Source: Rhyacophila brunnea (Eukaryota > Arthropoda > Insecta > Trichoptera > Rhyacophilidae). Taken from it: 64,000 nucleotides of DNA. The stretch covers positions 3,906,001 to 3,970,000 of the forward strand of contig JAGYXB010002069.1 of the NCBI GenBank assembly GCA_022495005.1. Direction: 5' to 3'. Within the stretch, counting starts at the first letter, position 1. Each line of letters begins with the position of its first letter. The translations under genes and the position numbers were made by a program. Of the stretch, positions 25,401 through 64,000 are shown piece by piece. The notes under the pieces are model-generated. The model worked only from the letters and a program-made list of their open reading frames with translations, searched no databases and was not told the origin of the DNA.

Positions 25401-26534
25401 ATCCTAAATAGTAATGAAGATGTTTACAGCTGATCAAGTATAACTAATTATTGAATTACATACAATACTTATTATTTGGCTACACAATCCAATGTGTATC
25501 TCGGCCGCCTCGCAAAGATGTTTCGTTACATTTTTTTTTGCAAGAAATTGATGTTAGCCGTTTGCTCAACTTATTAGGTGCATGCTCTGGGCTCAAACAC
25601 AGTGATAATCAATATTTGAATTTGCAAGATTTAGAATACAAACTTGAGACCCACGATTTAACAAGCGGGCATGTTACCATTCAGCCATCGTGGGCGGGGG
25701 AACAATAATTGAGGAAGAAAATATAATTAGAAAGTGGCATTGCAAGATCTCCGGTCACGTGAAATTAACTGATATGTAATGAAAAAGCGTCATAGTTGAC
25801 TCGGAGAGAGAAAAACCCTCCGAGTCAACTTAAATCACCAACCTTTCGATTTCCAGTCTAATGCTCTTATCACTGAGCTCTATCCGAAACTACCGTTTGA
25901 ATCTTGTTGTTTTATCAGAATTTAAAAAAATTACTTGTTTTTACCACCTATTTGAAAGTTTTTTTATGACGTTTGAAATGGTAGCTATATAATTAGACAG
26001 CTATGAACACATTGTTTTTAAATGAAACAGAAAATGGGCTATGTTGTCATTTTGCTTCAGTGATTATAAAATTTAATATTTCATTTTGCAGGAATCAGGC
26101 TAGAGTATATTCCCGGAAAACCTACCTTAAGCGTGTCAGATCTGGAGCCCGCGTTTCCTGCACTTGCCGGTTGCCACGTCCACTTTGACAATGCCCAGAA
26201 ACAACTCATCTGGCCGGTCTTGCTCATGTACCCGGAATACCACGTCACCGATTTCATACAGAGCTACGAAGAAACCTCCATTCTACAGGAACACATCGAA
26301 GAAATACTTCAAACTACTCCTGAATGGGACAGAGAAGGATCTTATAACCCAACGAGTGTCAATATCTATTATGAGGGAGCCAATAAACGTAGCATACACA
26401 AAGTCAATCCAAATCAGAGTCTATTAGATATAATGAAAGATGTGAAGTTTGAATTGCGTTGTGGGACACCCGCATTTCTTGTATTTGTACAAAATAGTAG
26501 ACCAGAAGCGTGCATGTTAGCTACATATTCTTGA
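22435..26534 (+). CDS. TTC4: TTC4 (Dpit47/Cns1 family) TPR co-chaperone, complete
   Basis: Four exons: 22435-22572, 23543-23736, 24965-25350 and 26092-26534, 1161 nt, 386 aa plus TGA. Human TTC4 is 387 aa. Phases 0, 2 and 1 are consistent at every junction. The N-terminus ([20 protein letters not shown]) leads into the family motif [12 protein letters not shown]. Three TPRs span about residues 88-195; the carboxylate-clamp candidates are the Lys and Asn of NYKEDGN, the NNR of repeat 2 and the Lys/Arg of KARLRAA. A charged helix with RKK and ERKK follows. The C-terminal wheel domain has [19 protein letters not shown] and ends at CMLATYS. The family binds the EEVD tails of Hsp90 and Hsp70 in cytosol and nucleus. 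The start is the ATG in caaaATGGCG; the in-frame upstream start is less likely. Confidence 0.93.
22573..23542 (+). other. TTC4 intron 1
   Basis: Donor GAG/gttggg, acceptor atatcag/GAGGAG, phase 0. It contains a short imperfect palindrome built on AACAGCT/AGCTGTT at about 22797-22831 and a repeat shared with TRIM9 intron 8 (about 23056-23460). Confidence 0.85.
23056..23460. repeat. Repeat family D copy in TTC4 intron 1
   Basis: The ends gtttacacgtgcatagattc and ccatgcacgtgtacaggcgc are roughly inverted. gagacagtcagcactttt and neighbouring sequence match 45408-45663, so this is a dispersed nonautonomous element. Confidence 0.6.
23737..24964 (+). other. TTC4 intron 2, weak donor
   Basis: The only donor that keeps both phase and homology is CTTGG/gttcgt, joined to the acceptor tttacag/CTACAC. 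It recreates Ala-Ile-Leu-Gly-Tyr-Thr-Glu-Gly, matching Ala-Val-Ile-Ser-Tyr-Thr-Glu-Gly of vertebrate TTC4. Read-through from exon 2 stays open to a stop at 23998, encoding a hydrophobic tail. The intron carries one copy of a repeat also found at 61829-62455. Confidence 0.75.
24385..24612. repeat. Repeat family E, short copy in TTC4 intron 2
   Basis: It shares aatgacactcactttatgtc, cgccattacaataaaggtga, tatcgcataatggaaa and a final gtccattaataatgtcattg with 61829-62455. It lacks the left terminal part and about 400 bp of interior. Confidence 0.65.
25351..26091 (+). other. TTC4 intron 3
   Basis: Donor AGAG/gtttgt, acceptor tttgcag/GAATCA, phase 1; the junction codon is Gly in [13 protein letters not shown] sequence near 25840-25900 resembles a decayed tRNA-like SINE. 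Nothing else in the intron is recognisable. Confidence 0.8.
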
Positions 26535-27275
26535 AACATTGATATGATCCGCTAAAGCTAAACAATGAAGACTTTGAAGAAATTATAACTAAGGAATACA
26601 TTTTGCTAGGAATGTGACGATTCGGTGACACTGACTTGCTTCCGGGACAATGAGACATCTGGATGAATGAAATGAGCTAGTAAATGTTATGTTTTGAACC
26701 AGCAAGTAGACAAGCAAATGTAATTAAAAATATCTCCTTATAATAAAGCGTGGTTTATGGTTGTTGTAAAGACAGACTCATTGTGTTTATGGTGTGTAAA
26801 GTTTGTTGAATTATGTTGTGCAATATCGGCCACTCTGTAAATGTTATTGCACAATATCTCTACAGTTCAGTGAAAGATTGTAATATAAAAGCACTCCATT
26901 GAATACATGAGTATGTGCAATAACTATAATCATCGCTTTATTGTATTGCTGGTTAAAGAGAGATGTCACATACATGTATTTTATTATTTTGTCCATTGTG
27001 AGTGGCGCTGAATCATCCTAGACTCCATTTTGCTAATGAACTAAAACTATATGATGTTTTTGGCGGTTAAACTATATTGATGCTTGAATTGTGGGTTATG
27101 CTGTAATATGTTATAATTTAATTGTGGAAATAGTCATTCCATACGTAAATATCAACTCTACTATACAGCTATCAAACCAGGCTAAATATGTATGTTTGTT
27201 TCTTTGGATGTATTTTATGGATATTTGTTATTTTTTTATAAGTGTGGGCAAATAAAACAATATTTTATAGCATAT
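26535..27275 (+). other. TTC4 3' UTR with two polyadenylation signals
   Basis: Non-coding sequence follows the TTC4 stop. AATAAA hexamers occur at 26742-26747 and 27251-27256, so two alternative 3' ends are likely. No repeat is seen in this interval. Confidence 0.55.
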
Positions 27276-30200
27276 ATGCATTTTATTTATTAGAATTTTG
27301 TCATTTTCCGGAGAGAATCTAATGATTCAAATGAATTCATTTATAAATCGAAACCGCTTTTAAGGAATATGGGATCGACGATATTAAAATAGACATCAAA
27401 TAATGTAAAAGTTATTTATTAGAAACCTTATTATACAAGGTGCAGTCTTGACAGTAAGTTTACCATACACACTAACTAGATTATATTTTAAATAATATTT
27501 CAAAAAACAACACAAACTCATATTTAGAAAACATCTTTTAGCTACCCTAAAATAATAAGAGATCTTTTGATTTTGGTTGTGGAAATTCTTTTTTAATGGA
27601 TAGCTCGACGGAAACGGAGACAGATTGCAAAGCAAAACTGATCATTTACAAGCACCTTTCAGTAATAGATTCAAATTTTTAAAACTGATTTTCCAAATCG
27701 TTTTTTTTAATCCAAAACAGCAGCTATTCAATTCAAAGCTTTCGTGGGACTAATAAATCTGTGTGCAAAAAGAAAAGGGAAGTCTAAAAAAAAAAAAAAA
27801 ATTGTATAACGACTAGTATGTGTAAATGAGAAAAAGGATAAGTCTAATCAAGGCTGCTAGATTAACAAATTTCATAAAGAAGCAGTTCTTATACAAAGTT
27901 GTGTGATACTGAATCTTCTTGTGATTTTAGACTTACCTTTCTTTTTCTTTCACACACATCCCAACAAAACAATGTCTCATTCCAATGATTACAATTAAAC
28001 TACTCGGCAAGAAAATATATTTAAAGATAGATAATAATTAGAATTCATAAATTAATACATAATTATTAATCTAGTGCTGCCTAAAATAACTTAAGAACAC
28101 AACTACATACATTATCACGGATATAATATGATAAACATAGCCTACAGAAAATATCAAAATGCTATATTATTAAAAAAACACAAAATAGGAATTTCATATA
28201 GAAAAATTGAATATCATACCAAAATCAAGTTAGACAAAATTTTACAATAACTTTAGGACGTATTCCACTTTAAATATTTCATATAAACACACTTCAAATC
28301 GTTGTTTTCCTACAAAATAGAAGTTAATAATTTTAATATTATAATACCCTATTTTCATAGTATGATTCCTTTTGAAAAATAAAAAGTCGAAATATCAAAC
28401 GGTGATTTAAAACTAGTGTCATTGGTGGGCGCACCAGAGAATATAATAAATCCCTATAATCATCACAAAACAAAGTGCAATTTACAGCAAATTACTTAAA
28501 TAAGAGAAAAATAAATTATCATAGTTAGTATACGAGGCTTGGCAAACAATAATATTTGAAGTTATCCAACTTTGCTGGCAAATTATGTTCTATTATAGTA
28601 CTCATTAACAGTCAAAGTTTAGTAGAAACCTGCAATTAAAATGCAATATTTGAGATATACCGGTGTTATCATCATCAGCCTGAAGCCTCGTAATTATATC
28701 CATTAAATGGAAAAAAAACTGCGCACCTCATAAATACCAGGAATAATCACTTTATATTGTTTTATTTTTCAAAGCCTAGGTGTTTTACTTCTGCCATTAC
28801 ACTACTGTCATTGGGCCTCATGGTCGTAGTGTTAAAAAAAATAATATCTGCTCAACTTGCAAACTGCTTATCCAGATTTTAGAAAAACATTCCGCAGGCC
28901 TATTCATACATATCACTTAACATCCAAAAAGAGCTAATTGTGATAAATATATCACATTTATCACTTGACATATTCTGGCAGTTAATTATGTAAATAAGTT
29001 AACCGTTTAAACTGTTAAAAAGTGCTATCTTTTAACAGTCGCTCTCTTGGCCGTGTTAACATTGAGAACGAGACAGAGTACGTCAAATTTACATGTTGAA
29101 AATTGAGATGCGAGATCCGACTGTTTTGAAATGTGATTATGTCATGGCTGCCGTCTTCATTTATAGTTCCCTGCGAGCTGTCAAATATCGAGTGGCTAGT
29201 AGCAGCTAGTCGGAACATAATATTTGTTTTACAATCGCAATGACATGATTAATAAAATTGCTGAGTCAATACAAAATTCTTGTGTTCAGCTCATTACTGA
29301 CTAGATGGCGCTGGTTCGGCTTTATCTGCTTGTGTTCGGCCGTAACTGGCAGCACGAACATATATCCGAATTTAACTGACATGTCTATCAACTGAATAAA
29401 TTCGGTGTTAAGCAATATTTTCCATTTAATTTCACATTCAAGACTTAACGATAATTTTAACGGTACCCCAAAAAAAGTTCTGATATGAATTATTCTCTCT
29501 CTCCTGCCAACATGGAGTTAAGTTTGGAGATAAGCAGTTTGTGAGTTGAGCAGACGATGTACATATTTTTTACAATAATATGTAAACATCGGTGTGTAAA
29601 AATAAAAAAATATATCAGTACCGATGTTTCAGTTATTAAATTTTAATTGCAATGTGCTACAAGTTTGCCTCATAGTAATTTAGTCAATATATTAATATTC
29701 ATGGATGCTTTAATACAAAAATTGTAAGTCTACTAAACAGCATTAGTACGGCATATAAGTTGGTATTGTTGATTACAGTTTTACGACTTAATTAATAAAT
29801 GTTAACAACTCTTTAACGATTTAGTACGTATACGCTAGTTTACAAAACAAATAAGTTTTTAAAAATATAATATCGAAGTCCTTAGAATTAGATGTACGAT
29901 GGACTATTCACAATATTTAATTTAGTATAATATTAAGCACTACGGATGCATGGTAGCATCACATCACGACATAAAAGGTAAAATAAGCATGAAAATAATA
30001 TAATAAATAATTGTTGGTAATAATTACAAGACCCGATAAAAAAGTTACATTCTTCACTTATGAAAGTCGGGTTCACAGTATTGTGATTCAGCTTTCAGTA
30101 TGTGCGCAAGCACTCTTAGAAACTAGCGTTGGATGATTAGAATAACAATCAATTGAACTGCTGTGGGCATTAATAGACCGAGCAACTTATTCATGAATCA

Positions 30201-30457
30201 TCGCACAAATACTGTGTACAGTTTTTTAATTTTTTTACATACAAAACTGGACATAACATTTTGTGTACTAACCCATTGAAAAAAAATTCAATACGAATAC
30301 CATCTGCTGGTATAAAGTGCATTAGTAAATTTTAAGTAGGAGAAAATATTGATGTTACTTTTGAGTTTTGAAATGAACTGCCAGCTTTGCGGGCATGTCT
30401 TAATTAAAACACTCTGCACTCTTATGGGCCTAATCAATAGAATATAATATTGTAGTC
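27276..30457. other. Intergenic AT-rich stretch between TTC4 and TRIM9
   Basis: No gene was recognised on either strand. A segment at about 28980-29110 is similar to 51130-51235 and 1670-1740 (a shared start like cagttaattat and a common tttaacagtc patch) and is a dispersed repeat. A 15-A run sits at about 27787-27801. The rest appears unique and AT-rich. Confidence 0.5.
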
Positions 30458-31080
30458 CAGCGATGGTAAATCTTTTTTTGCCCAATGTGCCAAAAAAACT
30501 AATTTATAACAGTGGGTGGCGCGTGCTAACAGTTAATATTTATTTTATTAGCGATCTCACCCCCCCAATAAACTAATACTGAGTAAAAAAACTGTGGTGC
30601 TTCTTATGTGGGCATTCATATGTGTTTCAGAGTCACATAAAATTATACATACATGCCATACACAAACCAAAAAATAAGCGATATTTGTTATACAAGCAGA
30701 AGTTTTGTCTACTTAAGATGTAATGCTGAAAATCCATTTAAATGCAATGTCTTTTCATATACAACAAGATTTATCCACTTAAAACACAAGAAATACATAT
30801 CCTGAGGAAAAAACCACAAATGCGTGTTTGTGCATATACAAGCAGAAGGGGTATGAATACCCAAAAATAATTACTGGTGAAAAACCATTTAAATCAGATG
30901 CTTGTTCATAATGTAATGACGGTCATTCGGCCCGCGTCGTCACGATAACGCAGTATTACCAGTGTAACGAAGACTGAACATTCTTTTTAAAATATATAAT
31001 TATATTTTATAATATTGATTTCATTATCTAAAATGTTGAGTGCTGCAGGTAGCACGTGTACCCTAGGTTCGCCATCGCTG
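30458..31080 (+). mobile_element. hAT-type nonautonomous element carrying C2H2 zinc-finger sequence, perfect 8-bp TSD
   Basis: The element begins cagcgatggtaaatc and ends gattcgc-type ggttcgccatcgctg. The flanks 30450-30457 and 31081-31088 are both ttgtagtc. No hAT transposase is visible. The middle (about 30605-30920) instead encodes degenerate C2H2 zinc fingers with TGEKPFK-type linkers, a sequence foreign to hAT elements. Confidence 0.85.
30605..30920 (+). pseudogene. Decayed C2H2 zinc-finger array captured in a hAT element
   Basis: Finger-like pieces are read across frames: CGHSYVFQSHIKLYIHA, then CDICYTSRSFVYLRC, then ENPFKCNVFSYTTRFIHLKH, then VCAYTSRRGMN, then ITGEKPFKSDACS. Spacing near 84 nt and TGEKPF linkers are typical of poly-zinc-finger host genes. 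Frameshifts and stops mean that it does not code for protein. Confidence 0.75.
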
Positions 31081-31375
31081 TTGTAGTCTACCTTGCTCAC
31101 CCTGAAACAATGCTATAAGAGCGATCTATATTGCAGGGTCAACATGGAAAGTTACGTAAGGTATGGTGCGACTTTTATACAGTGTCCGACACAACAGCGC
31201 TGTTTGCACATAGTATGAAAGGATGTGAAAGAGCGAAATGATTTTTAATTCCCTAATTGACAGTTACTATGTGTCAGCCTCTAAATATTATATAGAAGTC
31301 GTTCCACAAGTAACAATTACGAATGCATACCGCAGTTCAATTAAAGGACCGTTTAATTGTAATATCATTCTAAAT

Positions 31376-31638
31376 ATCGTCACGGTTCTGGCAGAAGACA
31401 CTAATTCGAAAAAATGACATATTGAGTTAGTTATACCAAAATGTTTCTTATTTCAAACTTTACCGTCTGGAAACCTTCGTAATAAATAAACAGTCTTTAT
31501 TTTAAAGTCATCCTTTTTACGATTACTTAATAAACTCACATGATAGACCATTTCAAACATTTTAACAACTTCAAAGTCAAATTACTCAAAACTAGTATTC
31601 TCCAGTTAGTGTGTTCTGCCAGAACAGAGACGATATAA
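31376..31638. mobile_element. MITE with gttctggcagaa termini, copy 1
   Basis: The ends atatcgtcacggttctggca and tgccagaacagagacgatat are inverted repeats. The whole 263 bp is found again, inverted, at 57541-57801. Non-coding. Confidence 0.82.
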
Positions 31639-32892
31639 GCCAATTTCTTTATCATTGTACCAAACAACGATCGATATTTAAAAAAAATTTGCTTAGTTAA
31701 GATATTTCACTATTTTATGTGTGCAGTAGACGGATTAATTGTTACTAATATTAATTGTATTTAATACTACAAGAATGGTCCAGTGACAATGTGCAGAAAA
31801 TACAAACCACATGATTAGCAAACCATCTTTCCTTGATTATTCGAAGCCGAGCTGGCTTACGGCAGTATACAAACCCGAAACATTTTTTCTAAATATGTCA
31901 AGTAAACTATTTTTACAACATAAAAATAAAACATCTTCGTGAATAATGTAACATACATTCTTATACTACAACTACGGGGTGAAAAAGCTACCGAGTGAAA
32001 CGATTACCAACTCTTTATAATGTATATTAGCAGTACTTTCTCGTATGGCTAACTCACGTACCAGTCTCATAATTTACCATGACTCATATAGACTACAACC
32101 ATTTTACCCATTCCCAAAGTAAGGCTATCCCGCTTACATTCTAAATTACTGCATAATCTTAAATAATCAGAAATGTTTGCATATACATTGCCAAATTACA
32201 CCACCAGTCTCATTTATATTTATATTCTATAGCTAAGAAACCTCGAGTTAAATATTGTGGTGTTGCTGCCAAAAGTTGGTAAGTCGACAATTTAGGTATT
32301 TAGAGTTAACAACGGATTATATGTCTATATATAAATATGTATGCTAGAAAAAAAATTCAAAACCATCCATTGTATAAAACATATACATAAAGCACAGAGG
32401 AATCAGCATTGTGCCTGATTTTATAGGGCATGTCAAACTTTCAAATTGCAATTACTCCATAACATGATTTCGAGACTTACCAACTTTTGGCAGTAACCCT
32501 ACAATATTACGTTTTTGATAAAATATATGCCACCTTTACATCCCATTTGATCAGTGATAAACATTTCAAGCAATATTAATGTTAATACGAACACATTACA
32601 AATGAGCAAAATACGTGGATTTAAGACTAACAATATAAATTTATAATTCAAATAGAATTTAATCGAGACTGAAAGATTCTTGGACCAAGTGGGGTTCAAA
32701 CACATCTTCGATGAGTGCTCGGTCTAGCCACTGATGTATCGGCCAAATCGACATAACTTAAAAGAATTGACAAACACTGCTTTAAACGATACCCATTGGA
32801 AATACAGCTGATATGTACTATTAAATCAAATTTTCAAACACTATATAAATAAGCTTAATTGTCAGCCATATTGATATTATGTAGTTGGGATG

Positions 32893-33273
32893 CGTGTCCG
32901 GAAACTTGTACGTATGCAGTTCGCCGTATCACGCTTCAGCATGAAATGTTGTATCGGAAATATATGGCCATGACATAAAATTCATGTCTAAATAATACAC
33001 GGTTCTTGTCACACTTTTACACTTTACAGGAAGCTAGCAGCAAACGATTTTTGAAAATAGCTGATATACTGAATTATTTGTTAGGTTAGGTTTTCATTCT
33101 TGAATTCATGAGTTTTGCCAAAATCAACCATGAAAATTGAATTAATCTTCATATTGAATCTAATAAAATTGGAGACCGTACAGTTACGCCATACGGTCAT
33201 CTCTTTCCGATAAGAAAGTGTGAAAGAAGACTGTGCCACGGTGAAATGTTTTACGTACAATTTACGTGTAACC
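32893..33273 (+). mobile_element. MITE family B, copy 2 with perfect 9-bp TSD
   Basis: Begins cgtgtccggaaacttgtacg, ends cgtacaatttacgtgtaacc. The flanks 32884-32892 and 33274-33282 are both gttgggatg. The centre has tgttaggttaggttttc. Nine-base duplications are the hallmark of Mutator-type elements. Non-coding. Confidence 0.88.
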
Positions 33274-33837
33274 GTTGGGATGAGTCTGGAGGTATAATTC
33301 AGCTACAATATAACACGTCTGAACCCGAGGGAATACTATTATAATAATGGTGATATTATGCTGTTCCCTTCAAAGAACCTTACAAAAACTAGTTACTCCT
33401 GTACCCACTAACACTTTATAATACTATGATTATGTCTCAAAAAAAGACTAAACATTCAAACATGAGAAAAATAAAATATATCACAAAAATGTAGGCGGGT
33501 GACAAAAAGGCTCTATCAAAATAATGAACTAGGTAGTAGATATAGACATTTTTTTTATGCTTCCACTGCACTTCCACCTAATAAAATAAGCACAAAGGCT
33601 AGAAATACTGCGATGTTTTGGTATTTACAGGTTTTATTACTGGATAGTTAACCAGAAATGAACTCATAATATCAATGGATAGTGTGTAGATATTTTATGT
33701 CCAGTTTTTATTGAAATTTAATTCTGTACCTGAGTCAGTGTACCCTATCTTCAAAATGAAGACTTGTTTCTGCCGTTTGATTGTCGGAATTGTATTGAAT
33801 TTCAGGTTTCTGTTATGAATTGAAGCAAAAAGTAAAT

Positions 33838-34496
33838 TTGAGCATAATTATGCAGAAAGCAGTCAGTTTGTGTAAACAGAGAAATAGCCAATTATCAATG
33901 ATTATTTTAACTACACACCCCATACACGGCATATTAGCTTGTTTAATGATAAATACCACATATGAGTCGCTAAACCTGCTCTGGACGATTTTTCAATAAA
34001 TTAGTTTTGAATGAAAGTATGTGCTATATCATCGATAGGTCTACCAGCCTATCGAGGTGCGAGTTTTAAATTCCACCCTGTTTCCACAAAAATTCAAAAT
34101 GAATAATGACTTGCGTCGCCAAATCCGCTCTAGGATAAATAACATGTTACTAAATCCGCTCTACATAATCAGACGTCGCGATTTAAGCCATGATTTTTAG
34201 CATACGTTTGTTTAAATCGCTATATAAACATAAACGTCACCACGACTAGCATCAACATTATGATAAATGCCCAAAATAGTTTTTTGTGATTTACTCAAAA
34301 CCCAAAAAAACCTCCATAGTAGGTTGAGCGACTCATACCATATTTATGAGTGTGAATAACTTATAAGGAATACCTATTTATATTTTTCAAGTGCATTTTA
34401 CATTATTTAATGTAGTAATGTAATCAAACAAACAAAAATGTTAAAACAATGGACACATGGACTGGCTGCTTTCTGCATAACTACAATCGCTCAATT
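33838..34496. mobile_element. Inverted-repeat element with ttgagc...tgcagaaagcag arms
   Basis: The left ttatgcagaaagcagtcag pairs with ctggctgctttctgcataac near 34460-34480, and ataccacatatgagtcgct near 33953 pairs with agcgactcataccatattt near 34327. A flanking pair, ttttatgtccagtttt (about 33697) and aaaactggacataaaa (about 34670), is also inverted. The element may therefore extend to about 33655-34705. Confidence 0.6.
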
Positions 34497-35363
34497 GACC
34501 GAAAGATGATAATATATGATATATAAAATCATCGGCTCTGAAGTAGAGTGATTATGTATACGGTATTTGAGATGATATTATTGTCTCATTCAAATTCATA
34601 CTATGGCCCATTTCGCAGACCTTCGTTCGATTTGAATTAATCAAATTCAATTTTAATCAAAACTTACAAAACTGGACATAAAACGTCTGTGTACTTACCC
34701 CATCGAAACGTAGCTATAATTTGAAATAGTAGATTAATTACGTTTAATTATGAAATTAATTATGTTTTCAATATGAAAATGTTGAGATAAGCCATCGACA
34801 ATAAAAGAGAAAGAAATAACTCTAGTATTGTCGACTTATTTGTAATAGAGGTGTTGATTACTATATAATCAATTAAATTATTATAATATACGCCATATGA
34901 CAACCGACTCTGTGTTTTACATGTTTCAAGTAGAAGGTTGTATGCAACATTAGAATGCGAAATATTGTACAGGTTATGAGAGATAATGATAAATAATAAA
35001 TTAATTAATTCCAGATTACACAAATAAAATCCAATGTTAATATTTCTATAGTTTCATATGGCATATTTAGACGGTGTAGATTGTTAAAACAATCTATATG
35101 CACCTGCAGAAATAAATAAAATCCTCAACGGCTTGAGACAGTACTTGAATAAATTGTTAAATATTAATCGTACTTTCAATAAAAATCGTGCCTTAAATAA
35201 ACTAAATGCATTCAGGGAGTTGATATGGAAAAACTCTCGCCTGAATCATTTCTGTTTTACCACATGAATGTAAAATTCCATCAGGAAGTCTGTAAATCGG
35301 CGGTAGACTGTTCAAAAGAACATCTCGCCATCGTGATTAGACTTCCTGAGAAGCCGGTAACTG

Positions 35364-63824
<28,461 letters not shown>

Positions 63825-64000
63825 TTCGAAAGATTACGCACTAATTCGCAGCGGACATTCTGACACACTTTATTTTTGTAACTTACAACGCCGTTTGTAC
63901 ATCTTATAGATTATGGAATGGTTTTACTATAACATCACTTTACTATCGTAACACTGTAAACACAATAATACTACACGAGCAGAGATTCAAAATAGTATCA
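63825..64000 (-). promoter_or_regulatory. TRIM9 5' flank
   Basis: The 176 bp upstream of the TRIM9 start contain no further in-frame coding sequence that I recognise. They could be 5' UTR or proximal promoter. The window ends here. Confidence 0.3.

Overview
The window is eukaryotic and almost certainly from an insect. The genes are split by GT-AG introns and lie in a very AT-rich, transposon-dense background, and short CCTAA/TTAGG (arthropod telomere-type) tracts sit inside repeats. The three host genes are conserved animal genes. A hemipteran or a lepidopteran fits the repeat content, but I cannot settle the order from the sequence alone. All exon calls below were worked out by hand from splice sites, reading phase and remembered family homology.

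Layout. (1) 1-20543, minus strand: a TFAP4/AP-4 (Drosophila cropped) bHLH-zipper transcription factor. The bHLH and zipper exons are at 729-891 and 1-561. The first coding exon lies about 19.6 kb away at 20458-20543, and the 3' end runs off the left edge. The giant first intron holds only repeats and a few CpG-rich blocks. (2) 22435-26534, plus strand: a complete four-exon TTC4 (Dpit47/Cns1-type Hsp90 co-chaperone), 386 aa, divergent from TFAP4. (3) 26535-35363: gene-poor, with the TTC4 3' UTR, MITEs and a hAT-type element that carries decayed C2H2 zinc-finger sequence. (4) 35364-63824, minus strand: a complete nine-exon TRIM9 ubiquitin ligase, 667 aa (RING, two B-boxes, coiled coil, COS, FN3, SPRY), convergent with TTC4. 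Its introns are full of transposons.

Mobile elements are the most distinctive part. A Mutator-like (MULE) transposase gene sits in the last TRIM9 intron, on the same strand; a perfect 44-bp tandem duplication has put its N-terminus out of frame. The same intron holds a 5'-truncated LINE with a 15-bp target-site duplication (TSD), a decayed hAT transposon with a second hAT inside it, and a pogo-like MITE. Intron 7 holds a shortened Helitron with intact 5'-TC and CTAG-3' ends, itself interrupted by a hAT MITE with a perfect 8-bp TSD. Elsewhere there are at least six copies of one hAT MITE family, one of them only 57 bp long, and several copies of a MITE family with 9-bp TSDs, the Mutator signature, whose centre carries TTAGG-like tracts. 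The three host genes show no operon-like relation; they are independent nuclear genes.
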